64,000 nt of DNA from Micromonospora sp. CP22 (GTDB lineage: Bacteria > Actinomycetota > Actinomycetes > Mycobacteriales > Micromonosporaceae), in NCBI RefSeq assembly GCF_009712475.1, contig NZ_VCJO01000001.1:558001-622000 (forward strand), in the 5' to 3' direction. Of this stretch, positions 37,064-44,676 are shown in pieces. The notes beneath the pieces are model-generated. The model saw only the letters and a list, made by a program, of their open reading frames with translations, searched no databases and was not told the origin of the DNA. Positions within the stretch are counted from its first letter, which is position 1. The number at the start of each line of letters is the position of its first letter. The translations under genes were made by a program, and so were the position numbers.

Positions 37064-37082
37064 TTGCATACTCGGTATGCAA
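37064..37082. promoter_or_regulatory. Perfect 19-bp palindrome, probable operator upstream of the subtilase gene
   Basis: TTGCATACTCGGTATGCAA consists of two 8-nt arms around TCG. It sits in the AT-rich stretch between the divergent acetyltransferase and subtilase genes. Its core CATACYCGGTATG recurs at 42945-42957. Confidence 0.65.
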
Positions 37083-37139
37083 GTCTGATGGAAGTCGATG
37101 TGTCCTACATCGATATATACGCTCCAGAGGAGGATTCAG

Positions 37140-40100
37140 TTGCGACGAAGGAGCAAGCTGACAGCTACCGGACTCGTTCTGGGTCTGGTGCTCGGCGTAC
37201 CGGCGGCGGCCACGGCCGCACCGGCCCCGCTGGCAACGGCCCCACCGGCCCACGCCCCGACCAGCCGACCGGACCTCGGTCGCGCCACTGTCACCCTGAT
37301 CACCGGCGACCAGGTGACGGTCACCGCGAACGGCGCGAGCGTACGCCCGGCGGACGGGCGGGACGGCATCCGCTTCATCACCCAGCGCAAGCGGGACCAC
37401 CTCTGGGTGGTGCCGCAGGACGCCCTGCCGTTGATCCGCGACGGACGGGTCGACCGCCGACTCTTCGACGTGACCGGGCTGATCGCCGCCGGCTACGACG
37501 ACGCGCACCGGGACGACCTGCCGCTGCTCATGACCTACGGGTCGGCCGCCCGACGGGCCGGTGCCCCGGCCGGGGTGACCGTCACCCGTGACCTGGCCGC
37601 CATCGGTGGTGTCGCGGCCAGCGCCGACAAGCAGCACGCGGGCCGGCTCTGGGCCGAGGTCGCCGGCATGCGAGGTGCCCGGTTCGACGCGGCGGGGGGT
37701 GTCGAGCGGATCTGGCTCGACGGCCGACGGCAGCTGACGCTGGAACACAGTGTGCCGCAGATCGGAGCACCCGCCGCCCACCAGGCCGGCTTCACCGGGC
37801 AGGGGGTACGCGTAGCGGTGCTGGACACCGGCGTCGACGCCGCGCACCCCGACCTGACCGGCCGGGTCGCCGAGTCGCGGAACTTCACCGAGGAGGAGAA
37901 CCCGGGCGACATCGTGGGGCACGGCACCCACGTCGCCTCGACCATCGCCGGCAGCGGTGCCGCCTCCGGCGGTCGCTACCGGGGCGTGGCACCCGACGCG
38001 ACCCTGCTCTCCGGCAAGGTCTGTGAGGAGTACGGGTGTACCGAGTCGGCCATCCTGGCGGGGATGCAGTGGGCCGCCACCGAGGCCGAGGCGGACGTGA
38101 TCAACCTCAGTCTGGGCGGGACGGACACCCCCGAGGTCGATCCGCTGGAGGAGGCGGTGAACGCCCTCACCGAGCAGACCGGCGCCCTCTTCGTGATCTC
38201 CGCCGGCAACTCCGGACGGAGCGGGACGGTCGGCTCACCGGCCAGCGCCGACGCCGCGCTCGCCGTCGGCGCGGTCGATCGCGACGACGAACTCGCCTAC
38301 TTCTCCAGCCAGGGCCCGCGCGTCGGTGACGACGCCCTCAAGCCGGAGATCACCGGGCCGGGCGTGGACATCGTGGCCGCCCGAGGGCAGGGCACGCAGC
38401 TCGGTGACCCGGTCGGCGAGGAGTACGTCGCACTCTCCGGCACCTCGATGTCCGCACCGCACGTCGCCGGTGCGGCGGCGCTGCTCGCCCAACAGCACAC
38501 CGAGGCGACGGCGGAATGGCTCAAGGCCGCCCTCATGGCCTCGGCCCGGCCGCATCCGGAGCTGAGCGCGTACCAGCAGGGGGCGGGCCGGGTCGACGTG
38601 GCGCGCGCCATCACCCAGTCGGTGGTCAGTGAACCGGCGAGCGTCTCGTTCGGCCGGACGCTGTGGCCGCACGACGACGACGAGCCGATCGAGCGCGAGG
38701 TGACCTGGCGCAACACGGCCACCACGCCGGTCACCCTGGAGCTCAGCGTCGAGGCCACCGGCCCGGACGGGGAACCCGCGCCGGCCGGCGTGTTCACGCT
38801 CGGCGCGGAGCAGATCCAGGTGCCGGCTGGCGGCACCGCGTCCACCACGGTCACGGTCGACACCAGCGGCGACGGCCCGGACGGTCACTACACCGGCCGG
38901 GTGGTCGCCCGGTCCGGCGATCTGGTGGCGCTGACCCCGCTGGCGGTGCACAAGGAGGTGGAGAGCTACACCCTTTCCGTGCGCCACCTCGATCTTGAGG
39001 GCGGGGTGCCGGACTACTACGTGAGCTTTCTGATCGGGTTGGACGACTTCAGCGACATCTTCTTCTCCGACCCGGACGGCACCGCCGAGGTGCGGGTGCC
39101 CAAGGGGCGGTACGGCCTGGCCAGCTTCCTGGTCGACGAGACCGACGAGAGCCTGGTGCTGATGGCCCAGCCGGAACTGGTGGTGGCCGCCGACGGCGAG
39201 GCCGTGGTGGACGCACGCGTGGCGAAGCCGGTACGCATGACCGTGCCGGACCGGTCGGCGACGCCGGCTCTGGTCGCCGTCGACGCGACCTTCCAGTTCG
39301 ACGACGGGTCGGCCTCGTTCGGCGCGATCGCCGACGACTTCGGCGGGCTGTTCAGCGGACAGGTCGGCCCCCGGACCTCGGCGGATCACTTCTTCGCCGC
39401 GTTCCACAGCCAGTTCGCCGACCTGGAGGCGGCCAGCAGCCCGTACCTCTACGCACTCGCCGAGATGGTCCCGGGTCGGCTGCCGTCCGGATTCACCCGC
39501 GACTACCGCCGCAAGGATCTGGCCACCGTCAAGCCGACCTTCACCGACAGCCATCCGGGCACGGTCGCCGAGCGGGTGTCCTTCGCCCAGTTCGAGCCCG
39601 ACGTGGGCGGCTGGGCGGTGGGCCTGCCGGTCGCGGTGCCGGGCAAGCGGATCGAGCACTACAGCACCAAGGCGGTGCGCTGGAACACCGAGCTGTGGTC
39701 CGGCACGGTCAGCGACGACTCGCCGTGGCTCGAACCGGTGGCCGTGTTGTTCTCCGAAGCGATGGCGTACCGGGGTGGACGCACCTACCAGGAGGTCTGG
39801 AACGGCGCACCGCACGGCCCGTCGTTCCCGGCGCCGCGGTGGCCGGAGGAGGGCCTGACCCGGCAGGGCGACCTGATCACCCTCTCCGTGCCGCTGCACA
39901 GCGACGCGGTGGGACACCCGGGTGGTTCGCTGGTGGACACCGGGCGTACCGCGCTGTACCGCGACGGCAAGTTGGTCGGTGAGTCCTCGGATCTCGGCTG
40001 GGCTCAGTTCGAGGTGCCGGCCGGGCCCGCCAGGTACCGGTTGGAGACCTCGGCGAAGCGCTCCTTCACCGATCTGAGCACCGAGGTCGCCACCACCTGG

Positions 40101-40463
40101 ACGTTCCGGTCCCGGCACGTCCGGGGCGACGAGCCGGTCCGGCTGCCCGCCTCGGCGATCCGCTTCGCACCGCGACTGGACGAGCGGAACACGGCTGCGG
40201 CGGGTCGGGCCTTCGTGATCCCGGTCGCGGTGCAGCGGCAACCCGGTGCACCGGCGGCGAAGACGACCTCGTTGACCGTCGAGGTCTCCTACGACGGCGG
40301 TAAGCGCTGGCAGCACGCGAAGCTGCGCAAGGTCGGTAACGGCTGGCAGGCCACCGTGCAGCACCCGCGCGGCCCCGGCCACGTGTCGCTGCGGGCCACC
40401 GCCCGCGACGCCGACGGCAACACCGTCACCCAGCGGATCATCCAGGCGTACCGCCTGCGGTGA
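37140..40463 (+). CDS. Secreted subtilisin-like (S8) serine protease with long C-terminal region
   Basis: 1107 aa. The TTG start at 37140 has AGGAGG 7 nt upstream and begins a signal peptide (basic RRRSKL, hydrophobic TGLVLGLVLGVPAAA, cleavage near ATAAPA). A propeptide follows. Catalytic triad: Asp in VAVLDTGVD (about residue 230), His in GHGTHVAST (about 261), Ser in SGTSMSAPHVAGA (about 436). About 650 residues follow with beta-rich, Ig-like repeats (for example NTATTPVTLELSVEATGPDG). The domain order resembles large secreted actinomycete peptidases with vWF/Ig-like tails. It acts outside the cell. Confidence 0.93.
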   Translation: MRRRSKLTATGLVLGLVLGVPAAATAAPAPLATAPPAHAPTSRPDLGRATVTLITGDQVTVTANGASVRPADGRDGIRFITQRKRDHLWVVPQDALPLIRDGRVDRRLFDVTGLIAAGYDDAHRDDLPLLMTYGSAARRAGAPAGVTVTRDLAAIGGVAASADKQHAGRLWAEVAGMRGARFDAAGGVERIWLDGRRQLTLEHSVPQIGAPAAHQAGFTGQGVRVAVLDTGVDAAHPDLTGRVAESRNFTEEENPGDIVGHGTHVASTIAGSGAASGGRYRGVAPDATLLSGKVCEEYGCTESAILAGMQWAATEAEADVINLSLGGTDTPEVDPLEEAVNALTEQTGALFVISAGNSGRSGTVGSPASADAALAVGAVDRDDELAYFSSQGPRVGDDALKPEITGPGVDIVAARGQGTQLGDPVGEEYVALSGTSMSAPHVAGAAALLAQQHTEATAEWLKAALMASARPHPELSAYQQGAGRVDVARAITQSVVSEPASVSFGRTLWPHDDDEPIEREVTWRNTATTPVTLELSVEATGPDGEPAPAGVFTLGAEQIQVPAGGTASTTVTVDTSGDGPDGHYTGRVVARSGDLVALTPLAVHKEVESYTLSVRHLDLEGGVPDYYVSFLIGLDDFSDIFFSDPDGTAEVRVPKGRYGLASFLVDETDESLVLMAQPELVVAADGEAVVDARVAKPVRMTVPDRSATPALVAVDATFQFDDGSASFGAIADDFGGLFSGQVGPRTSADHFFAAFHSQFADLEAASSPYLYALAEMVPGRLPSGFTRDYRRKDLATVKPTFTDSHPGTVAERVSFAQFEPDVGGWAVGLPVAVPGKRIEHYSTKAVRWNTELWSGTVSDDSPWLEPVAVLFSEAMAYRGGRTYQEVWNGAPHGPSFPAPRWPEEGLTRQGDLITLSVPLHSDAVGHPGGSLVDTGRTALYRDGKLVGESSDLGWAQFEVPAGPARYRLETSAKRSFTDLSTEVATTWTFRSRHVRGDEPVRLPASAIRFAPRLDERNTAAAGRAFVIPVAVQRQPGAPAAKTTSLTVEVSYDGGKRWQHAKLRKVGNGWQATVQHPRGPGHVSLRATARDADGNTVTQRIIQAYRLR

Positions 40464-40468
40464 GCCGC

Positions 40469-40511
40469 ACCCCGGTGGTCCCGCCCCGGGCGCGGGCGGG
40501 ACCACCGGGGT
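40469..40511. terminator. 18-bp hairpin after the subtilase gene
   Basis: ACCCCGGTGGTCCCGCCC (40469-40486) and GGGCGGGACCACCGGGGT (40494-40511) are exact complements with a 7-nt loop, 6 nt after the stop codon. Confidence 0.8.
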
Positions 40512-40513
40512 AC

Positions 40514-40569
40514 GAGGCGTTAGGAAGGGCCCCTTCCTATACGTGAGGCGTTAGGAGGGGGCCCTTCCT
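40514..40569. repeat. Two tandem palindromic repeat units
   Basis: GAGGCGTTAGGAAGGG... at 40514 and GAGGCGTTAGGAGGGG... at 40545 are 31 nt apart. Each contains a 17-nt palindrome (AGGAAGGGCCCCTTCCT and AGGAGGGGGCCCTTCCT). They lie between the subtilase and dapD stops. They look like copies of a dispersed intergenic repeat rather than a single terminator. Confidence 0.7.
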
Positions 40570-40575
40570 TGCTCG

Positions 40576-41535
40576 TCAGTCGTTGGCGTGCAGCGCGGCG
40601 TTCAGCTCGATGCCCCGGCCGGTGCGGGGCCGGGCCTCCAGCGCACCGGAGACCGAGTTGCGCCAGAACAGCAACCCGTCGACGCCGGACAGTTCACGGG
40701 CCTTGACGACCCGGCCGTCCGGAAGGCTGATCTTCGAGGCGGCGGTGATGTAGCAACCCGCCTCCACCACGCAGTCGTCACCGAGCGAGATGCCGACACC
40801 GGCGTTTGCGCCGACCAGGCTGCGCTCGCCGATGCGTACCTTGTCGGTGCCGCCGCCGGAGAGGGTGCCCATGATGGAGGCGCCGCCGCCGATGTCCGAA
40901 CCGTCACCCACCACCACGCCCTGCACGATGCGCCCCTCGACCATCGAGGTGCCGAGCGTGCCGGCGTTGAAGTTGACGAAGCCCTCGTGCATGACGGTGG
41001 TGCCGGAGGCGAGGTGCGCGCCGAGCCGGACCCGGTCGGCGTCGGCGATCCGCACTCCGGAGGGCACCACGTAGTCGGTCATCCGGGGGAACTTGTCCAC
41101 CCCGTAGACGCCGAGGTGGCGGCCGGCGGCCCGCTCGATGACGCGCAGTTCGTCCACCCGATCCGGTGGGCACGGCCCGGCGGAGGTCCAGGCCACGTTG
41201 GCCAACTTGCCGAAGATGCCGTCGAGGTTGATCTCGTTGGGGCGCACCAGGCGGTGGGAGAGCAGGTGCAGCCGCAGGTACGCGTCCGAGGCGTCCTTGA
41301 TCGGGTCGTCCAACGAGCCGATCACGGTGACCACCTGGACGGTACGCAGACCCGGCAGGGCCCGGTCGCCGATCGCGCCGGGCGGCAGGTCGAGCACGTC
41401 GGCCTCGTCCTCACCGGCCACCAGCGGCAGTTCACCGAGGCCCAGCTTGCCGGTCGGGTACCAGGTGTCGAGCACCTGGTCCTCGGCGGTGACGGTGGCC
41501 AGGCCGATGCCCCACGCGGATTGTGTGGACGTCAC
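40576..41535 (-). CDS. dapD: Tetrahydrodipicolinate N-succinyltransferase
   Basis: 319 aa, actinobacterial (Rv1201c-type) DapD. The left-handed beta-helix contains [37 protein letters not shown] and [18 protein letters not shown], all conserved. Succinyl-CoA plus tetrahydrodipicolinate gives N-succinyl-2-amino-6-ketopimelate, the substrate of DapC. The GTG at 41535 begins [13 protein letters not shown]. It is divergent from dapE, as in mycobacteria. Confidence 0.95.
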   Translation of the reverse strand: MTSTQSAWGIGLATVTAEDQVLDTWYPTGKLGLGELPLVAGEDEADVLDLPPGAIGDRALPGLRTVQVVTVIGSLDDPIKDASDAYLRLHLLSHRLVRPNEINLDGIFGKLANVAWTSAGPCPPDRVDELRVIERAAGRHLGVYGVDKFPRMTDYVVPSGVRIADADRVRLGAHLASGTTVMHEGFVNFNAGTLGTSMVEGRIVQGVVVGDGSDIGGGASIMGTLSGGGTDKVRIGERSLVGANAGVGISLGDDCVVEAGCYITAASKISLPDGRVVKARELSGVDGLLFWRNSVSGALEARPRTGRGIELNAALHAND

Positions 41536-41639
41536 TTACTCACCCCTCGCTCCCTGCTGGGTTGGCTGCTCGCGACCGCTGGCGAGCCGCCGCGTGCCTC
41601 GGCGACGGGCTCGCGCCGCACGGTCGCCGGTTGTGACGG

Positions 41640-41645
41640 TACCGT
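41640..41645 (+). promoter_or_regulatory. -10 element of dapE (leaderless type)
   Basis: TACCGT, 7 nt (GCGGACC), then the dapE ATG at 41653; no ribosome-binding site is present. Confidence 0.5.
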
Positions 41646-41652
41646 GCGGACC

Positions 41653-42726
41653 ATGGAGAACCCGCTTACCCCCGAGGTCCTCGCCGATCCGGTGGCGTTG
41701 ACCCGTGCGCTGGTGGACATCGAGTCCGTGTCCCTCAACGAGAAGGCCATCGCCGACTGCGTGGAGGAGGTGCTGCGGGTCGCTCCGCACCTGACGACCT
41801 ACCGGCACGGCAACACGGTGATGGCCCGTACCGACCTGGGGCGGGCTTCCCGGGTGGTGTTGGCCGGCCACCTGGACACCGTGCCGTTGAACAACAACTT
41901 CCCGTCGACCCTGCGCGGTGACCTGATGTACGGCTGTGGCACCTCGGACATGAAGTCCGGGGTCGCCTTCGCGCTGCACCTCGCGACGAGGCTGGCCGAG
42001 CCCCGCTACGACGTGACCTACTTCTTCTACGAGGCCGAGGAGATCGAGTCGAAGTACAACGGGCTGCACCTGGTCGCGCAGGCGCACCCCGACTGGCTGG
42101 AGGCGGACTTCGCCCTGCTGCTGGAGCCGACCCACGGCGTCGTCGAGGCCGGCTGCCAGGGGACCATGCGGGCGGTCGTGGTGACCACCGGGGTTCGGGC
42201 CCACTCGGCCCGTTCCTGGCACGGTGTCAACGCGGTGCACGGTGCGGGGGAGGTGCTCCGCCGCCTGTCGGCGTACCAGGCCCGACGGGTGACCATCGAC
42301 GGGTGCGAGTACCGGGAGGGTATGAACGCGACCCGCATCCACGGCGGGGTCGCCGGAAACGTGGTGCCGGACCGCTGTGAGATCGAGGTTAACTACCGGT
42401 TCGCGCCGGACCGCACCCCGGCCGAGGCCGAGGCGCACCTGCGTGAGGTTTTCGCGGACTACGAGCTGACGGTGACCGACTGCGCGGCCGGTGCGCTGCC
42501 CGGGCTGGAGGCCGCCCCCGCGCGGGAGTTCCTGGCGGCGGTGGGTGCCGCGCCGATCGGCAAGCTGGGCTGGACCGACGTGGCCCGGTTCGCGGCGATG
42601 GGGATCCCGGCGCTGAACTTCGGCCCGGGGGATCCGAACCTGGCGCACCACCCGGACGAGCACGTCGAGATCAGCAAGATCCGCGAAGGGGCGGCCACCC
42701 TGCACCGCTGGCTCACCGCCGCCTGA
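41653..42726 (+). CDS. dapE: Succinyl-diaminopimelate desuccinylase
   Basis: 357 aa, M20-family di-zinc amidohydrolase. Zinc ligands: His in LAGHLDTVP, Asp in GCGTSDMKSG, the Glu pair in YEAEEIES, and His near the end in NLAHHPDEHVE. It removes succinate from N-succinyl-L,L-diaminopimelate. Divergent from dapD; with dapC in this window it supplies three consecutive succinylase-pathway enzymes. Confidence 0.95.
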   Translation: MENPLTPEVLADPVALTRALVDIESVSLNEKAIADCVEEVLRVAPHLTTYRHGNTVMARTDLGRASRVVLAGHLDTVPLNNNFPSTLRGDLMYGCGTSDMKSGVAFALHLATRLAEPRYDVTYFFYEAEEIESKYNGLHLVAQAHPDWLEADFALLLEPTHGVVEAGCQGTMRAVVVTTGVRAHSARSWHGVNAVHGAGEVLRRLSAYQARRVTIDGCEYREGMNATRIHGGVAGNVVPDRCEIEVNYRFAPDRTPAEAEAHLREVFADYELTVTDCAAGALPGLEAAPAREFLAAVGAAPIGKLGWTDVARFAAMGIPALNFGPGDPNLAHHPDEHVEISKIREGAATLHRWLTAA

Positions 42727-42758
42727 CCGGCCGGCGTCCGCGTGGACGCCGCGACAGG

Positions 42759-42911
42759 TCAGACCGAGGTCAGACGGGACTCGGTGCCGGAGTCGGTCGG
42801 CGGCTCGGGTGGGGTTTCGAGCAGGCGGCTGCGGCGGCGCTCGGCCACCAGGTCGCGGATGCGTCGCTGCATCTGTCGGCGAATCCTGATCCGTTCGCTG
42901 TTGTTGATCAC
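42759..42911 (-). CDS. Small basic protein (50 aa), uncharacterised
   Basis: The GTG at 42911 has an excellent ribosome-binding site (GGGGAGGAG about 6 nt upstream). The product starts INNSERIRIRRQMQRRIRD and continues into an Arg-rich amphipathic helix, then a Pro/Thr/Ser-rich acidic tail. The helix could bind nucleic acid or RNA polymerase; this is an inference. The palindrome at 42945-42957 lies 34 nt upstream of the start. Confidence 0.6.
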   Translation of the reverse strand: MINNSERIRIRRQMQRRIRDLVAERRRSRLLETPPEPPTDSGTESRLTSV

Positions 42912-42944
42912 GCTGTCTCCTCCCCCGAAGCCCGCGCGCCGGGG

Positions 42945-42957
42945 CATACCCGGTATG
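42945..42957. promoter_or_regulatory. CATACCCGGTATG palindrome, second copy of the operator motif
   Basis: Two 6-nt arms around a central C, matching the core of the 37064-37082 palindrome. It lies between the small basic protein gene and the divergent LOG gene, closer to the former. Confidence 0.55.
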
Positions 42958-43037
42958 TGAATAGTAAGACGTACGGCAAAGCGAATTGGTTGCACAAGAT
43001 CACAAAGTGTTTGCCGGGTTCTCTGGCTGGACTCCAC

Positions 43038-43043
43038 TACGGT
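43038..43043 (+). promoter_or_regulatory. -10 element of the first LOG gene (leaderless type)
   Basis: TACGGT, 7 nt (TGCTTCC), then ATG at 43051. No ribosome-binding site is present. Confidence 0.5.
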
Positions 43044-43050
43044 TGCTTCC

Positions 43051-43908
43051 ATGACCCAGAGCAACCGGCGTGAACGGGGGCGGGAGCGGCACCGGGGCGC
43101 TGTCACACTCCGTCGTCAGTCGATCACCGGCAGCACTGCGGACCAGAGTCTGCTGGACTCCCGCGCGCGGGCCGACTGGAAGACAAAGGACGCCTGGCGG
43201 GCGCTGCGCATCCTCTCCGAGTTCGTCGAGGGCTTCGACACCCTCGCCGACCTGCCGCCGGCGGTCAGTGTCTTCGGTTCGGCGCGCAGCAAGCCGGACA
43301 GTCCCGAGTGCCAGCTCGCCGAGGCGTTGGGCGCGGCACTGGCCCGGGCCGGCTACGCGGTGATCACCGGCGGCGGTCCCGGCGTGATGGAGGCGGCCAA
43401 CAGAGGGGCCAGCGAGGCCGGGGGTCACTCGGTCGGCCTCGGCATCGAACTCCCCTTCGAGCAGGGCATCAACGAGTGGGTCGACCTCGCCATCGACTTC
43501 CGCTACTTCTTCGCCCGCAAGACCATGTTCGTCAAGTACGCCCAGGCGTTCGTGGTGCTACCGGGCGGCTTCGGCACCATGGACGAGCTTTTCGAGGCGC
43601 TCACCCTGGTGCAGACCGGGAAGGTGACCCGGTTCCCGGTGGTGCTGATGGGCACGGACTACTGGCAGGGTCTGCTCGACTGGTTGCGGGACACGATGGC
43701 CGCCGAAGGCAAGATCGGCCCGGTCGACCTGGAGCTGATCTGCGTCACCGACGACGTCGCCGCGGCGGTCCGGCACATCGTGGAGGCCGAGGCCGCGCTC
43801 AATGTCGAGCAGGAGGCCGTACGCGAGGAGGCGGTCGCCCGGACCGCCGCCGCCCAGCAGGCCGCGGCCGACGCTCCGACCGCGACCGACGGCTCCGCGG
43901 GAGGCTGA
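43051..43908 (+). CDS. LOG-family (TIGR00730) nucleotide-binding protein, long form
   Basis: 285 aa. The Rossmann core (about residues 70-240) has SVFGSARS, ITGGGPGVMEAANRGA and the LOG signature LPGGFGTMDELFE. It has an extra N-terminal region of about 65 residues and an Ala/Glu-rich C-terminal helix. The family hydrolyses nucleoside monophosphates at the N-glycosidic bond (cytokinin-activating in plants). It is followed 3 nt later by a shorter paralogue. The neighbourhood dapD-dapE-LOG matches Rv1201c-Rv1205. Confidence 0.88.
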   Translation: MTQSNRRERGRERHRGAVTLRRQSITGSTADQSLLDSRARADWKTKDAWRALRILSEFVEGFDTLADLPPAVSVFGSARSKPDSPECQLAEALGAALARAGYAVITGGGPGVMEAANRGASEAGGHSVGLGIELPFEQGINEWVDLAIDFRYFFARKTMFVKYAQAFVVLPGGFGTMDELFEALTLVQTGKVTRFPVVLMGTDYWQGLLDWLRDTMAAEGKIGPVDLELICVTDDVAAAVRHIVEAEAALNVEQEAVREEAVARTAAAQQAAADAPTATDGSAGG

Positions 43909-43911
43909 CCG

Positions 43912-44457
43912 GTGGCCGCGATCTGCGTGTTCTGCGCCTCGTCGCGCACCCTCGACCAGCGTTGGCTCGACCTGGCGGCCGAGACCGGCGCGCAGCTCGC
44001 CCGGCGCGGGCACACCGTGGTCAGTGGCGGCGGCCGCGTCGGGATGATGGGCGCGCTGGTCGAAGGCGCACGGTCGGCGGGAGGCCGCACGATCGGTGTC
44101 ATACCGCAGGCGCTGGTCGACCTGGAGGTCGCCGACCTCACCTCCGACGAGTTGCTGGTCACCGACTCGATGGCCAGTCGGAAGATCCTCATGATAGAGA
44201 AGTCGGACGCCTTCCTCACCCTGCCCGGCGGCCTCGGCACGCTCGACGAGCTTTTCGAGGTCTGGACCACTGCGACGCTCGCCCTGCACCACAAGCCGAT
44301 GGTGTTGGTGGACACCGACGGCTTCTACGGCCCGCTGCTGGCCTGGCTGCGTGATCTCGCCGGTCAGAGGTTCCTCAAACCAGCCGGGTTCAACCTGCTC
44401 CGGTCGGTCGACACCGTCCCTGGTGCTATCGACCTGATCGAATCCCAGCTCACCTGA
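43912..44457 (+). CDS. LOG-family cytokinin riboside 5'-monophosphate phosphoribohydrolase, short form
   Basis: 181 aa, the standard LOG length. ICVFCASSRTLD at the N-terminus, VVSGGGRVGMMGALVEGA and LPGGLGTLDELFEVWT carry the conserved catalytic and nucleotide-binding residues. The GTG start at 43912 is 3 nt after the stop of the longer paralogue, so the two are cotranscribed and might form mixed oligomers. Confidence 0.9.
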   Translation: MAAICVFCASSRTLDQRWLDLAAETGAQLARRGHTVVSGGGRVGMMGALVEGARSAGGRTIGVIPQALVDLEVADLTSDELLVTDSMASRKILMIEKSDAFLTLPGGLGTLDELFEVWTTATLALHHKPMVLVDTDGFYGPLLAWLRDLAGQRFLKPAGFNLLRSVDTVPGAIDLIESQLT

Positions 44458-44482
44458 GCCGACGGCGGCTCACCCCGCCGGT

Positions 44483-44578
44483 GGTCGGCGCGAGACGCGC
44501 CCGGCTGGTCGGCACGGGGCACAGCCGGGCGGTCGGCGTGGGGCGCGGCGGGATGGTCGGCGTCTGGCGCGGTGCCGA
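44483..44578. repeat. Four degenerate tandem 24-nt repeats
   Basis: GGTCGGC occurs at 44483, 44507, 44531 and 44555, exactly 24 nt apart, each followed by a similar (C/G)-rich segment with a GGGGC core. The 24-nt period equals eight codons. On the minus strand one frame reads an octapeptide repeat of the type (R/H)ADxPAxP. The 219-bp gap has no supported gene. Confidence 0.65.
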
Positions 44579-44676
44579 GCAGCGCTCCCACCTCGCGGTA
44601 TGTCGAGCGTTCGGGCGTCTACCGGGCCGGGTAAGGCGCGTCGAGCGGTGTCGCAGGGCCGTGATGGGATGGCGGG

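Noticed and set aside
44483..44578. CRISPR array
   Set aside because: The repeat units are contiguous, degenerate and 24 nt long, without spacers or cas genes.
44364..44591. 75-codon minus-strand frame with octapeptide repeats
   Set aside because: It has no ribosome-binding site and ends inside the LOG gene; kept as a repeat observation, not as a gene.
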